A stretch of DNA of 64,000 bases, taken from contig CAKRES010000006.1 of NCBI GenBank assembly GCA_934317845.1, forward strand, positions 76,306 to 140,305. The letters run 5' to 3'. Position numbers and translations under genes: made by a program. This document shows, piece after piece, positions 16,824 to 24,857 of the stretch (position 1 is its first letter; each line of letters starts with the position of its first letter). Origin of the DNA: an uncultured Lachnospiraceae bacterium (GTDB lineage: Bacteria; Bacillota; Clostridia; Lachnospirales; Lachnospiraceae). The notes beneath the pieces are model-generated. The model ran no database searches. It was not told the DNA's origin and saw only the letters and a program-made list of their open reading frames with translations.

Positions 16824-16826
16824 AAC
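16811..16826. promoter_or_regulatory. DtxR-like operator, site 2
   Basis: GTTAG (16811-16815), six bases (AGTATA), CTAAC (16822-16826), covering the -10 box in the same register as site 1. Confidence 0.75.
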
Positions 16827-16876
16827 AACGTAATTGATAAAAATTATGCAATCTACGCATGAAGGAGGATGATCAT

Positions 16877-17086
16877 ATGCCGTTATCTATGGTAAAGGAA
16901 GGCGAACCAAGTATTATTAAAAAGGTTGGCGGAAAAGAAGAAACCCGCAAATTCTTAGAGAATCTGGGCTTTGTCATTGGAGCAACGGTCACAGTGATCT
17001 CCGTTATAGGTGGCAATGTGATTGTGAATATTAAAGATTCCAGAGTTGCCATTGGAAGAGATATGGCGAACAAGATCATGGTGTAG
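16877..17086 (+). CDS. feoA: FeoA-domain protein (first copy)
   Basis: A 69-residue SH3-like FeoA protein (G-E-P-S-I-I-K-K-V-G-G, L-G-F-V-I-G-A-T-V-T-V, ending D-M-A-N-K-I-M-V). FeoA proteins bind or modulate the ferrous iron pump FeoB. ATG 16877 is preferred to the upstream ATG 16859 because AAGGAGG (16862-16868) lies between them at good spacing. It is the first gene of the iron-repressible feo transcript. Confidence 0.9.
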   Translation: MPLSMVKEGEPSIIKKVGGKEETRKFLENLGFVIGATVTVISVIGGNVIVNIKDSRVAIGRDMANKIMV

Positions 17087-17114
17087 GTAATTTAGGAGAG
17101 AAAGAAGGTTTCGT

Positions 17115-17336
17115 ATGAAGACATTGAAGCAGGTTTCTACTGGACAGACCGTAAAGGTTGTCAAATTGACAGGAGATGGTCCGGTGAAACGACGGATCAT
17201 GGATATGGGAATCACAAAAGGTGTGGAGATTTATGTCCGCAAAGTAGCACCACTTGGTGACCCGGTAGAAGTAACAGTACGTGGTTATGAGCTGTCACTT
17301 CGAAAAGCAGATGCTGAAATGATTGAGGTAGAATAA
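17115..17336 (+). CDS. feoA: FeoA-domain protein (second copy)
   Basis: A 73-residue FeoA protein, more canonical than the first (G-D-G-P-V-K-R-R-I-M-D-M-G-I-T-K-G, then V-T-V-R-G-Y-E-L-S-L-R-K-A). It starts 28 bases after the first copy and 75 bases before feoB. Two different FeoA proteins with one FeoB are common in Clostridia; the division of labour is not known to me. Confidence 0.93.
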   Translation: MKTLKQVSTGQTVKVVKLTGDGPVKRRIMDMGITKGVEIYVRKVAPLGDPVEVTVRGYELSLRKADAEMIEVE

Positions 17337-17351
17337 TTTTTTTACCTTATA

Positions 17352-17367
17352 GTTAGCTAAAACTAAT
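17352..17367. promoter_or_regulatory. Possible third DtxR-like site before feoB
   Basis: GTTAG (17352-17356), six bases, CTAAT (17363-17367): one mismatch to sites 1 and 2. No convincing promoter overlaps it, so its role is uncertain. Confidence 0.4.
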
Positions 17368-17411
17368 CAAAGCAAGTTGACAATAACTCATAAAGAAAGG
17401 AAGCAAAGATT

Positions 17412-19571
17412 ATGGCAATTAAGATTGCATTAGCAGGTAACCCAAACAGTGGTAAGACCACGTTGTTTAATGCGTTAACCGGTTCCAATCAGTTTGTTGG
17501 TAACTGGCCGGGGGTTACGGTAGAAAAGAAAGAAGGAAAATTAAAGAGCAACAAACAGGTTACGATCATGGATCTTCCGGGTATCTATTCCTTATCTCCT
17601 TATACATTGGAGGAGGTTGTCGCCAGAAATTATCTGATCAATGAGTGTCCGGATGCCATCATCAATATCGTAGATGGAACCAATATTGAGCGTAACTTAT
17701 ACTTATCTACACAGATCATGGAGCTGGGGATCCCGGTTATCATGGCAGTCAACATGATGGATATCGTGGAGAAGAACGGTGACAAGATCAACACCAAAAA
17801 GCTTTCGGAAAAGCTTGGCTGTGATGTAGTCGAGATTTCCGCTTTGAAAGGAACCGGTATCAAAGAGGCAACGGACAAAGCGATCGCAGCAGCACAGAGT
17901 GCAAAGAGCAATGAAGTGGCACATAGCTTTGACCAAAAGGTTGAGGATGTGATCGCTTCTGTAGAGAATCAGATTACCGGAATTGTGGATGAGCAGAGGG
18001 CTCGTTTCTTTGCGATCAAGCTGTTAGAGAAGGATGACAAGATCAAGGATCAGATGAAACAGGTACCGGATGTTTCTGCAGAGATCAAGACATTGGAAGA
18101 TACCTTTGACGATGATACCGAAAGCATTATTACGAATGAGCGTTACGAGTATATTTCTTCTATTATCGGAGAGTGTATCACAAAGAAGAGCGGACAGAAA
18201 TTATCTGTATCAGATAAAATTGACAAGATCGTAACGAATCGTATCTTAGCACTTCCGATCTTCGCAGTGATCATGTTTATCGTATACTACGTATCTGTTA
18301 CAACAGTAGGTGCATTCTTAACAGACTGGACCAATGATACATTATTTGGTGAGATCATTCCACCGGCTATTGAGAAGCTGCTTACTGCTATGAATTGTGC
18401 CGACTGGTTATCCGGTTTGATCTTAGATGGTATCGTAGCCGGTGTAGGCGCGGTATTAGGTTTCGTACCACAGATGTTAGTACTGTTTATTTTCTTAGCA
18501 TTTTTAGAGTCCTGTGGTTATATGGCACGTGTTGCTTTCATCATGGATCGTATTTTCCGTAAGTTTGGTCTTTCCGGAAAATCGTTCATTCCTATGCTGA
18601 TCGGTAGTGGATGTGGTGTACCGGGTGTTATGGCATCCCGTACGATTGAAAATGACCGTGACCGTAAGATGACGATCATGACAACAACCTTTGTACCATG
18701 TGGAGCAAAGCTTCCGATCATCGCTTTGATCGCAGGAGCCTTCTTTGGAAATGCTGGCTGGGTTGCATGGAGTGCTTACTTCGTTGGAATCGCAGCAATC
18801 ATTTGTTCCGGTATTATCTTAAAGAAAACAAAGATGTTCGCAGGAGAGCCTGCTCCATTCGTTATGGAGCTTCCGGCATATCATATGCCAACGGTTGGTA
18901 CTGTGCTTCGCAGCATGTGGGAGCGTGGATGGTCGTTCATCAAAAAAGCAGGTACGATCATCTTACTTTCTACCATCGTATTATGGTTCTTAATGAGCTT
19001 CGGATGGGAGAGCGGATCTTTCACTATGGTAGAAGAACTGAACAACTCTATTCTTGCAAAAGTTGGTAGTGTCATTGCTCCAATCTTTGCTCCACTTGGC
19101 TGGACACAGGCAGGAGAAGGATGGAAGATGGCAGTGGCAGCAATCACTGGTCTGATCGCAAAGGAAAATGTAGTGGCAACCTTCGGTATGTTATTCGGAT
19201 TTGCAGAGGTAGCCGAGGATGGTGCAGAAATCTGGGGCAACTTAGCATCTGTAATGACCGGCGTTGCAGCATACGGCTTCTTAGTATTTAACTTACTGTG
19301 TGCACCATGCTTCGCAGCAATGGGTGCGATCAAGAGAGAGATGAACAATGCAAAATGGTTCTGGTTTGCAATTGGATATCAGTGTATCTTAGCTTATATC
19401 GTGGCACTTTGTATTTATCAGGTAGGAACATTGATCACCGTAGGTACATTCGGAGTTGGAACCGTAGCTGCATTCATCTTTATCGTATTGTTCTTGTATC
19501 TGTTATTCCGACCATATAAGGAAAGTAAGACACTTTCTGTTAACGTCAATATGAAAGCAGCTGCAAAATAA
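17412..19571 (+). CDS. feoB: Ferrous iron transporter FeoB
   Basis: A 719-residue membrane protein with an N-terminal GTPase domain: G1 G-N-P-N-S-G-K-T at 9-16, G3 D-L-P-G, G4 N-M-M-D. A guanine-dissociation-inhibitor-like helical region (about 170-260) leads to the membrane domain with two Gate motifs: G-S-G-C-G-V-P-G with F-V-P-C-G-A-K, and L-L-C-A-P-C-F-A-A-M. It imports Fe(II) under anaerobic conditions. Codon choice is very regular, suggesting high expression. Confidence 0.97.
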   Translation: MAIKIALAGNPNSGKTTLFNALTGSNQFVGNWPGVTVEKKEGKLKSNKQVTIMDLPGIYSLSPYTLEEVVARNYLINECPDAIINIVDGTNIERNLYLSTQIMELGIPVIMAVNMMDIVEKNGDKINTKKLSEKLGCDVVEISALKGTGIKEATDKAIAAAQSAKSNEVAHSFDQKVEDVIASVENQITGIVDEQRARFFAIKLLEKDDKIKDQMKQVPDVSAEIKTLEDTFDDDTESIITNERYEYISSIIGECITKKSGQKLSVSDKIDKIVTNRILALPIFAVIMFIVYYVSVTTVGAFLTDWTNDTLFGEIIPPAIEKLLTAMNCADWLSGLILDGIVAGVGAVLGFVPQMLVLFIFLAFLESCGYMARVAFIMDRIFRKFGLSGKSFIPMLIGSGCGVPGVMASRTIENDRDRKMTIMTTTFVPCGAKLPIIALIAGAFFGNAGWVAWSAYFVGIAAIICSGIILKKTKMFAGEPAPFVMELPAYHMPTVGTVLRSMWERGWSFIKKAGTIILLSTIVLWFLMSFGWESGSFTMVEELNNSILAKVGSVIAPIFAPLGWTQAGEGWKMAVAAITGLIAKENVVATFGMLFGFAEVAEDGAEIWGNLASVMTGVAAYGFLVFNLLCAPCFAAMGAIKREMNNAKWFWFAIGYQCILAYIVALCIYQVGTLITVGTFGVGTVAAFIFIVLFLYLLFRPYKESKTLSVNVNMKAAAK

Positions 19572-19601
19572 AAGAAATATTCGGGAAAGGGGGCAGAAAA
19601 C

Positions 19602-19883
19602 ATGCGGGCAAATGTTGCTTCGAAAGAAACTTTAGAAAATCTGGAAGAAAAAAAGGAGCGTATTGTAAACCGGTTAAGAGAGGAAGGGCTTCGCATTACC
19701 AAGCAGAGATTGATGTTGCTTGACATCATCTTAGAAGAGGAATGTGCAAGCTGCAAGGAGATTTATTATAAAGCGGTGAAGCTTGATTCCGGTATCGGTT
19801 CTGCCACTGTGTATCGAATGGTAAACATATTAGAGGAGATCGGAGCGATCGATCGAAAAAATATGTTTAAAATATGTGGTTAG
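19602..19883 (+). CDS. Fur-family protein reduced to its DNA-binding domain
   Basis: A 93-residue protein that matches only the N-terminal winged-helix half of Fur/PerR regulators: L-R-E-E-G-L-R-I-T-K-Q-R, A-S-C-K-E-I-Y-Y-K-A, G-S-A-T-V-Y-R-M-V-N-I-L-E-E-I-G. Full Fur proteins are about 140-150 residues; the metal-binding and dimerisation half is missing, and the frame ends K-I-C-G just before a terminator. It starts 30 bases after feoB, so it is probably in the feo transcript. It may be a truncated remnant or a genuine short regulator. Confidence 0.78.
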   Translation: MRANVASKETLENLEEKKERIVNRLREEGLRITKQRLMLLDIILEEECASCKEIYYKAVKLDSGIGSATVYRMVNILEEIGAIDRKNMFKICG

Positions 19884-19890
19884 TAATAAG

Positions 19891-19929
19891 AAAAAAATGG
19901 TATCTGCCTTTGGCAGATACCATTTTTTA
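19891..19929. terminator. Bidirectional terminator between the fur-like and LRR genes
   Basis: A 12-bp perfect stem (19897-19908 with 19912-19923) and a TTT loop, with A's on the left and T's on the right. Confidence 0.9.
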
Positions 19930-19942
19930 TATTAGGAAGGTT

Positions 19943-22306
19943 TTAGTGGTAAAAGGCTTTGGCTTTTCCGTAGATCTTATGACCATTCTTAACGGTGTAG
20001 GCACGGACATAGATAGTGGAATAATTATCGAGATCACCTTTGATCCTGCAGGAAGTACTGTTGTGACCGGATACGGTTTTTAATGTTTCGTAGCTGGTAT
20101 ATACCTGATAACCGTCCGCTCCGCTAGAAGCATTCCATGTGATCTCATAACGGTCAATGATCTTTTTGGCACGGATTCCACTGACTGCTTTTGGAATCGT
20201 TCCAAGACTGATAAACGTGCCTTTGTTTTTCTTGGCAATCTTTTTGGCTGCGGTATTATCCCAGCCATAGATCGCAACCCCTTTTGGAAGATTATAAAAT
20301 TTCATCTTCATGATTGTAGAAGGAAGTGTAATCTTTTTCATTTTATCACAGCCGTAAAAATCAACATTGATGCTGTTTAAGTCTCCCTGTTTTACTGTCA
20401 GTTCCTTCAAACTGGTACAGTCATCTAAATTGTAGACAGTGCCCGAAGAACGGGAGATGTTCTTGCTGATTGTAAGCTTGCTTAATTTGCTGCAGTAAGA
20501 AAATGCATTATCTGCAATGTGTCTGGCGGAATCCGGTATCGTATAAGCACCTGATTTTCTCGGTGGATAATAGAACAAGGTATCTCCGGAATTGGTAAAC
20601 AGTACTCCATCCTTGGCATAATACTTTGGATTTTCTTTGCTCACCTGCACAGAAGAAAGATAACAGCTATATTTGCGCCTGTTCAGCTTGTCAAGAGAAC
20701 GCACTTTTTTTGGCACCACATAGCTTGTCTTATGCATCGGAAAAATGATCAAAGTTTTTCCACTGCGATCATACAATACACCATCGATACAGCTATAGGT
20801 AGGATTACTTTTAGTAATGGCAAGCATAGTCAGTCGATTGGAATTCAGCTGGTAATTTAAAAACTTGCAGTTCGGATGCAGCGTTAATTTCTTTGTCTTT
20901 CCATAAGGGGCAAATAATAGCTGGGTTCCTTTTTTGTTGTACAATGCGCCATCATAGGTCTGGAAATTCTCATTATCTTTGGAAATCTTTAAATTGCTCA
21001 GATGGTCTGTGTTGAGGTCTACAGGTTCTACATATTTATCGTTAAAATTTTTCAGATTTTTTGGCAAAGTGACTGTTTTCAGATTTGGACACTCGAAGAA
21101 GCTTCGCTTGGAAAGTGTTTCGATCTGATCGGAGAACACAAGGGAAGTGATCTGACTGTAGCATAGCGCGTTTTTTGCCATTTTCTTTACTGAAGATGGC
21201 ATCGTAAGTTCTCCGGTCTTTTGTGCAGGTACCTGGATCAGTCTCGTTTTCTTTTTGTTTAACAGCAAACCATTTACGCTGCTATAGACTTCATTGCCTG
21301 CCTGTACCACAAAACGCTGGCCGGCACCGGAAAAGGCGTTGTGTCCAATACTTTCCAGATCCTTGGAAAGAGAGATCGTTGTGAGTGACTTGCATCCCAA
21401 AAATGCTCGATTCCCGATCTCTTCCAGTCCCTTTGGAAAAGTAAAATCTGATAAAGCTTTGCAGTTTTCAAAAGCGGCATCTTTGATCCAGTTTATATCA
21501 GAAATTCCAGTGACTTTTTTTAATGAAAAGCAGTCGGAAAATGCATGGGAAGGAATTTCCGAAAGCATTCCTCCTAACGATACGCTGGTAAGAGAAGTGC
21601 AGCCGTAAAAAGCATAGGAATGCAGGATATAATTTGTTTTCGGTAAGCTTACCCTGGTAAGCGATCTGCAGTTGCTGAATGCAGAATTTTCAATGACTTC
21701 TAAGCGATTGGAAAGTGCCACTGATTTTAATGCGTCATTATTGGAAAAAGCTCCCTCAGATACGGTTTCCAGATTTTTAGGGAAATGGACGTTTTCTAAA
21801 GAATAGCAGTTATAAAAACAGTAAAACGGGATTGTTTTGATCTGATCAGACAATGTGATTTTTTCCAAACGCTCACAGCGGTTAAAGGCATGACTCCGGA
21901 TCGTTTTGACCTGATTTCCCATTGTTATGGAAGTGATCCGTTTACACTGAAAAAAAGCACTGTTTTCAATAGTCTTAACACTGTTTGGTACTTGAAAGCT
22001 TCCTTTTTTCTCAGATGGAACACGGATCAAAAGGGTTCCGGACTTGTTGTATAAGGCACCATTGATCGATCTGAAATAAGGGTTGTTGCGATTTACCTGA
22101 AAAGAGGTAACTTTGACATCATCAAAAGCAGAATTGGAGATTGCACTGACATTGGCAGGAATCGTCACCGAAGGACCTCCGGAATAGCGTGTCAGTTCCC
22201 CGTAGCGGTTGACATGGTAAGGTGATGCTGCATTGGCAGGCAGTACCGGAAGTAACAGTAGTGCCAACAGAGCCAGAAACAGCGTAAGTTTTTTAGTTTT
22301 CTTCAT
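19943..22306 (-). CDS. Secreted BspA-type leucine-rich repeat protein
   Basis: A 787-residue protein with a signal peptide (about 1-27, ending A-N-A). It contains many LRR_5 (BspA/Treponema pallidum type) repeats with the recurrent I-x-x-x-A-F-x-x-C-x-x-L pattern between about 45 and 690. Several Y-x-x-x-x-G-x-L-Y-x-K-x-G units alternate with them. A C-terminal fibronectin III-like domain (about 700-787, I-T-W-N-A-S-S-G-A-D-G-Y-Q-V-Y) closes the protein. Such proteins act at the cell surface in adhesion or ligand binding. No covalent wall anchor is seen. RBS GGAGGAGA precedes the ATG. It is expressed as a single gene. Confidence 0.9.
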   Translation of the reverse strand: MKKTKKLTLFLALLALLLLPVLPANAASPYHVNRYGELTRYSGGPSVTIPANVSAISNSAFDDVKVTSFQVNRNNPYFRSINGALYNKSGTLLIRVPSEKKGSFQVPNSVKTIENSAFFQCKRITSITMGNQVKTIRSHAFNRCERLEKITLSDQIKTIPFYCFYNCYSLENVHFPKNLETVSEGAFSNNDALKSVALSNRLEVIENSAFSNCRSLTRVSLPKTNYILHSYAFYGCTSLTSVSLGGMLSEIPSHAFSDCFSLKKVTGISDINWIKDAAFENCKALSDFTFPKGLEEIGNRAFLGCKSLTTISLSKDLESIGHNAFSGAGQRFVVQAGNEVYSSVNGLLLNKKKTRLIQVPAQKTGELTMPSSVKKMAKNALCYSQITSLVFSDQIETLSKRSFFECPNLKTVTLPKNLKNFNDKYVEPVDLNTDHLSNLKISKDNENFQTYDGALYNKKGTQLLFAPYGKTKKLTLHPNCKFLNYQLNSNRLTMLAITKSNPTYSCIDGVLYDRSGKTLIIFPMHKTSYVVPKKVRSLDKLNRRKYSCYLSSVQVSKENPKYYAKDGVLFTNSGDTLFYYPPRKSGAYTIPDSARHIADNAFSYCSKLSKLTISKNISRSSGTVYNLDDCTSLKELTVKQGDLNSINVDFYGCDKMKKITLPSTIMKMKFYNLPKGVAIYGWDNTAAKKIAKKNKGTFISLGTIPKAVSGIRAKKIIDRYEITWNASSGADGYQVYTSYETLKTVSGHNSTSCRIKGDLDNYSTIYVRAYTVKNGHKIYGKAKAFYH

Positions 22307-22333
22307 AATCTCTCCTCCTTAAAATTTTGTATG

Positions 22334-22367
22334 AAAAACCTGCATTACTTTATTGATATAATGCAGG
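22334..22367 (-). terminator. Terminator of the AI-2E family gene
   Basis: On the minus strand CCTGCATTA (22359-22367) pairs with TAATGCAGG (22339-22347), then TTTTTC. Confidence 0.82.
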
Positions 22368-22404
22368 TGATTTCCGGTTTATCTCATATTTTTTTTGGTT
22401 TTTA

Positions 22405-23634
22405 TTATTTTTTTGAAACTTTTGTAGTATTTATTTTTTCACGCTTTTTTGTTGGTCTTTCCTGTTTCTTTCTTTCTGGGGGAGCAGGAGGAGTATCCCA
22501 TACATTTGGTCCAAGCTTTCGGGTATCCAAACGCTGGTTAACGGATTCCCGCAGTAGGGAATAAAAAACCGAGCATAATGGAATAAAGAATAAGATTCCG
22601 GCTATTCCGAAAAGACTGCCGCCGACAGTTACGGCTGCCAAAACCCAGATGGATGGAAGCCCGATCGACCCACCGACTACATGCGGATAGATCAGATTTC
22701 CCTCAACCTGCTGTAAGATCAGGAAGACTACCACGAACCAGACTGCCTGCATCGGATTGACCATGACGATCAAAAAGACCCCAATGGCACAGCCAATAAA
22801 AGCACCAAAGATCGGGATTAACGCAGTCAGTGCAATGACCACGCCGATCAAAAGGGCATATGGGAATTTTAAAATACTTAATGTAACAAAAAACATAGTG
22901 CCAAGGATCAAAGCCTCGATGCATTGTCCGGACAAAAAGCTGCTGAAAATGCGATTTGACAACCGGGCAATATAAAGGACGCGGTCTGCCTTTTTTTGTG
23001 GCAGATAAGCAAAAAGCAATCGTTTGGTCTGACGAGCCAGCCGCTCCTTTTGCAAGATCAGATAAATGGAAAAGACAAAGGCAATGAAAAACGTAGTAAT
23101 GCCGCCGATGATTCCCGATACAATGCTGATGCCGGAACTAAATAGCGTAGATCCGGTAGCGGAGATCAGTTTGATCGCATGATCGGAAACACTGTTCCAG
23201 TTAATATCCAGCTGATCAATATAATGTCGGGCATTTGGAATCTGATCGGAGATTTTATAAAGCCATTGCTGAAACGCATCAAAGGCGGTAGGTACCTGTG
23301 TAATGATCATTTTTCCGGTATTGCTCAACTCCGGAATAATGACAAATAATGCCAGGGACAAAATGCCGATGATGAGGATCAGGGTAAGTAAAAAAGCAGT
23401 ACCTCTGCGAAAACGGTCAAATGCTTTGACATTAGAAAGCAGATGACGTTCGAGTGCACGCATGGGAACGTTGACGATAAATGCAATGATGCCGCCAAGA
23501 ATGAACGGAAAAATAAGATTGATCAAATAGGACAAAAGCGTAGTGAAAAGCTTGTAATTTTGAATGCCACAATAGAGTAAAACTCCGATCACGACAACAA
23601 CAACTAATTGCTTGAAGTGTGTTTTTTCTTCCAT
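22405..23634 (-). CDS. AI-2E family transporter (YtvI/PerM-like permease)
   Basis: A 409-residue membrane protein with about seven or eight helices. The family signature region F-L-S-G-Q-C-I-E-A-L-I-L-G and A-L-T-A-L-I-P-I-F-G-A-F-I-G, followed by Q-Q-V-E-G-N-L-I-Y-P-H-V-V-G, is clear. Members have been linked to autoinducer-2 export or Na+/H+ antiport, so the substrate is open. The C-terminal ~40 residues are a Pro/Lys/Arg-rich cytoplasmic tail. It diverges from the TPR gene over 82 bases. Confidence 0.88.
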   Translation of the reverse strand: MEEKTHFKQLVVVVVIGVLLYCGIQNYKLFTTLLSYLINLIFPFILGGIIAFIVNVPMRALERHLLSNVKAFDRFRRGTAFLLTLILIIGILSLALFVIIPELSNTGKMIITQVPTAFDAFQQWLYKISDQIPNARHYIDQLDINWNSVSDHAIKLISATGSTLFSSGISIVSGIIGGITTFFIAFVFSIYLILQKERLARQTKRLLFAYLPQKKADRVLYIARLSNRIFSSFLSGQCIEALILGTMFFVTLSILKFPYALLIGVVIALTALIPIFGAFIGCAIGVFLIVMVNPMQAVWFVVVFLILQQVEGNLIYPHVVGGSIGLPSIWVLAAVTVGGSLFGIAGILFFIPLCSVFYSLLRESVNQRLDTRKLGPNVWDTPPAPPERKKQERPTKKREKINTTKVSKK

Positions 23635-23654
23635 AGAAAACTCCTTATTTTTTG

Positions 23655-23696
23655 GAATAGTATATCACAAAAGAGGGACATGTGGTATACTATTTC
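23655..23696. promoter_or_regulatory. Palindromic divergent promoter region
   Basis: GAATAGTATATCAC (23655-23668) and GTGGTATACTATTTC (23682-23696) are near-perfect inverted copies. Each arm holds a TATACT -10 hexamer pointing outward (plus 23686-23691, minus 23659-23664). Confidence 0.6.
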
Positions 23697-23716
23697 AGAG
23701 AAAAAGGAGATGGATT

Positions 23717-24787
23717 ATGGGTAAAAGAATAAGAAACGTGCTGCTTACCATCCTTGTTCTGGCAGCCGCGTTGTACGGCATGCTTTCTTTTTCATGGGCA
23801 CATTCCGCAAAGGAAACACTTCGTGAAGAAGGGATCCGCTACTATCGTATGGGGGACTATGAAAATGCCACAGACTGTCTGACGCTTGCCTTAAAGCAAA
23901 AGGAAGCAGGTTCGCAGAAAGTAGATCGTGACATTTACTATTATCTGGCAGATGGGCAGATGAAGCAGGAAGACTATGCGGCAGCTGTAACTTACTATGA
24001 AAAGCTGCTGGAATTACATAATATCGGGATCGATCTTTACACGAATCTGGGAATCTGTTACGAAAAGCTCAATAAACCGGAGGCGGCATTAACCTACTAT
24101 AAAAAGGTTGTTTCATGTAAGGAGGCAACCAGTGCACATTATGCTATGCTGGCGCAGTTTTACCGGAAACAAAATGCGATCACGGAGTGTAAAAGCACCG
24201 CACAAAAAGGGTACGATCTTTTGAAAAAGGAGGAAGGAGATACTCCTAATGTAAAAGAGACAGACACAAAAACAATGTCGAGTGCTGAAAAGGATAAGGT
24301 GCTTCGTTATGCCACACTAGCCTATTTGAGTGGTAATTATGAAGATGCTTATGCCTACTATAAATTGCAGGAGGATCAGGGGGATCAGGAAGCCTCGCTT
24401 GCGATGGGACACTGCCTTGCAGAGTCCGGCAAATATGAGGAAGCTCTTTCCCTATTAAATTCTTATGTTTCACAGCATGGGGCAACGACGTTTGCCAACG
24501 CCAAGATAGCCTATTGTTACATGCAGCTTGGACAATACGAACAGGCAGCCCCACTTCTTGACGTTTGTCTTGCCGCAGACGATGTGGGTGGACTTCAGGC
24601 AGAGCTGACCTATGAAAAAGGTGTTGTGTTAGAAAAAAGTGGTGATTTTGATTCTGCCTATGATTGTTTTACTGCATATCTTGTCCTTGTGCCAAAGGAT
24701 GAAAAAGCCAAACGGGAAGTCGATTTTCTGATCACGCGGCTTTCGGATGAAAAGGCAGCAGCAGTGGGACAGGATAACGGAAACTGA
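23717..24787 (+). CDS. Membrane-anchored tetratricopeptide repeat protein
   Basis: A 356-residue protein with an N-terminal membrane anchor or uncleaved signal (about 7-28) and at least six TPR-like units: Y-Y-R-M-G-D-Y-E-N-A, Y-Y-L-A-D-G-Q-M-K-Q-E-D-Y-A-A-A, L-G-I-C-Y-E-K-L-N-K-P-E-A-A, Y-L-S-G-N-Y-E-D-A, and others. TPR arrays bind partner proteins; no partner is evident. ATG 23717 was chosen because AAAAAGGAG lies 8-9 bases upstream; the longer open frame would run through the divergent promoter. Confidence 0.83.
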   Translation: MGKRIRNVLLTILVLAAALYGMLSFSWAHSAKETLREEGIRYYRMGDYENATDCLTLALKQKEAGSQKVDRDIYYYLADGQMKQEDYAAAVTYYEKLLELHNIGIDLYTNLGICYEKLNKPEAALTYYKKVVSCKEATSAHYAMLAQFYRKQNAITECKSTAQKGYDLLKKEEGDTPNVKETDTKTMSSAEKDKVLRYATLAYLSGNYEDAYAYYKLQEDQGDQEASLAMGHCLAESGKYEEALSLLNSYVSQHGATTFANAKIAYCYMQLGQYEQAAPLLDVCLAADDVGGLQAELTYEKGVVLEKSGDFDSAYDCFTAYLVLVPKDEKAKREVDFLITRLSDEKAAAVGQDNGN

Positions 24788-24795
24788 AATAGTAT

Positions 24796-24824
24796 TTGAT
24801 TTGTAACAGTAGTTTTACTATAAT
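24796..24824 (+). promoter_or_regulatory. Sigma-A promoter of gltX
   Basis: TTGATT (24796-24801), a 17-base spacer and a perfect TATAAT (24819-24824), 34 bases before the start. Confidence 0.75.
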
Positions 24825-24857
24825 GTATTAGAATTGTGTTAAAAAAGGAGAATAAAA

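Noticed and set aside
17377..17382. TTGACA before feoB as a separate promoter
   Set aside because: At 17 bases downstream there is no -10 hexamer, and the start codon is too close.
23612..23716. Longer start for the TPR protein
   Set aside because: The extra 35 codons would run through the divergent promoter and have no RBS, while ATG 23717 has AAAAAGGAG.
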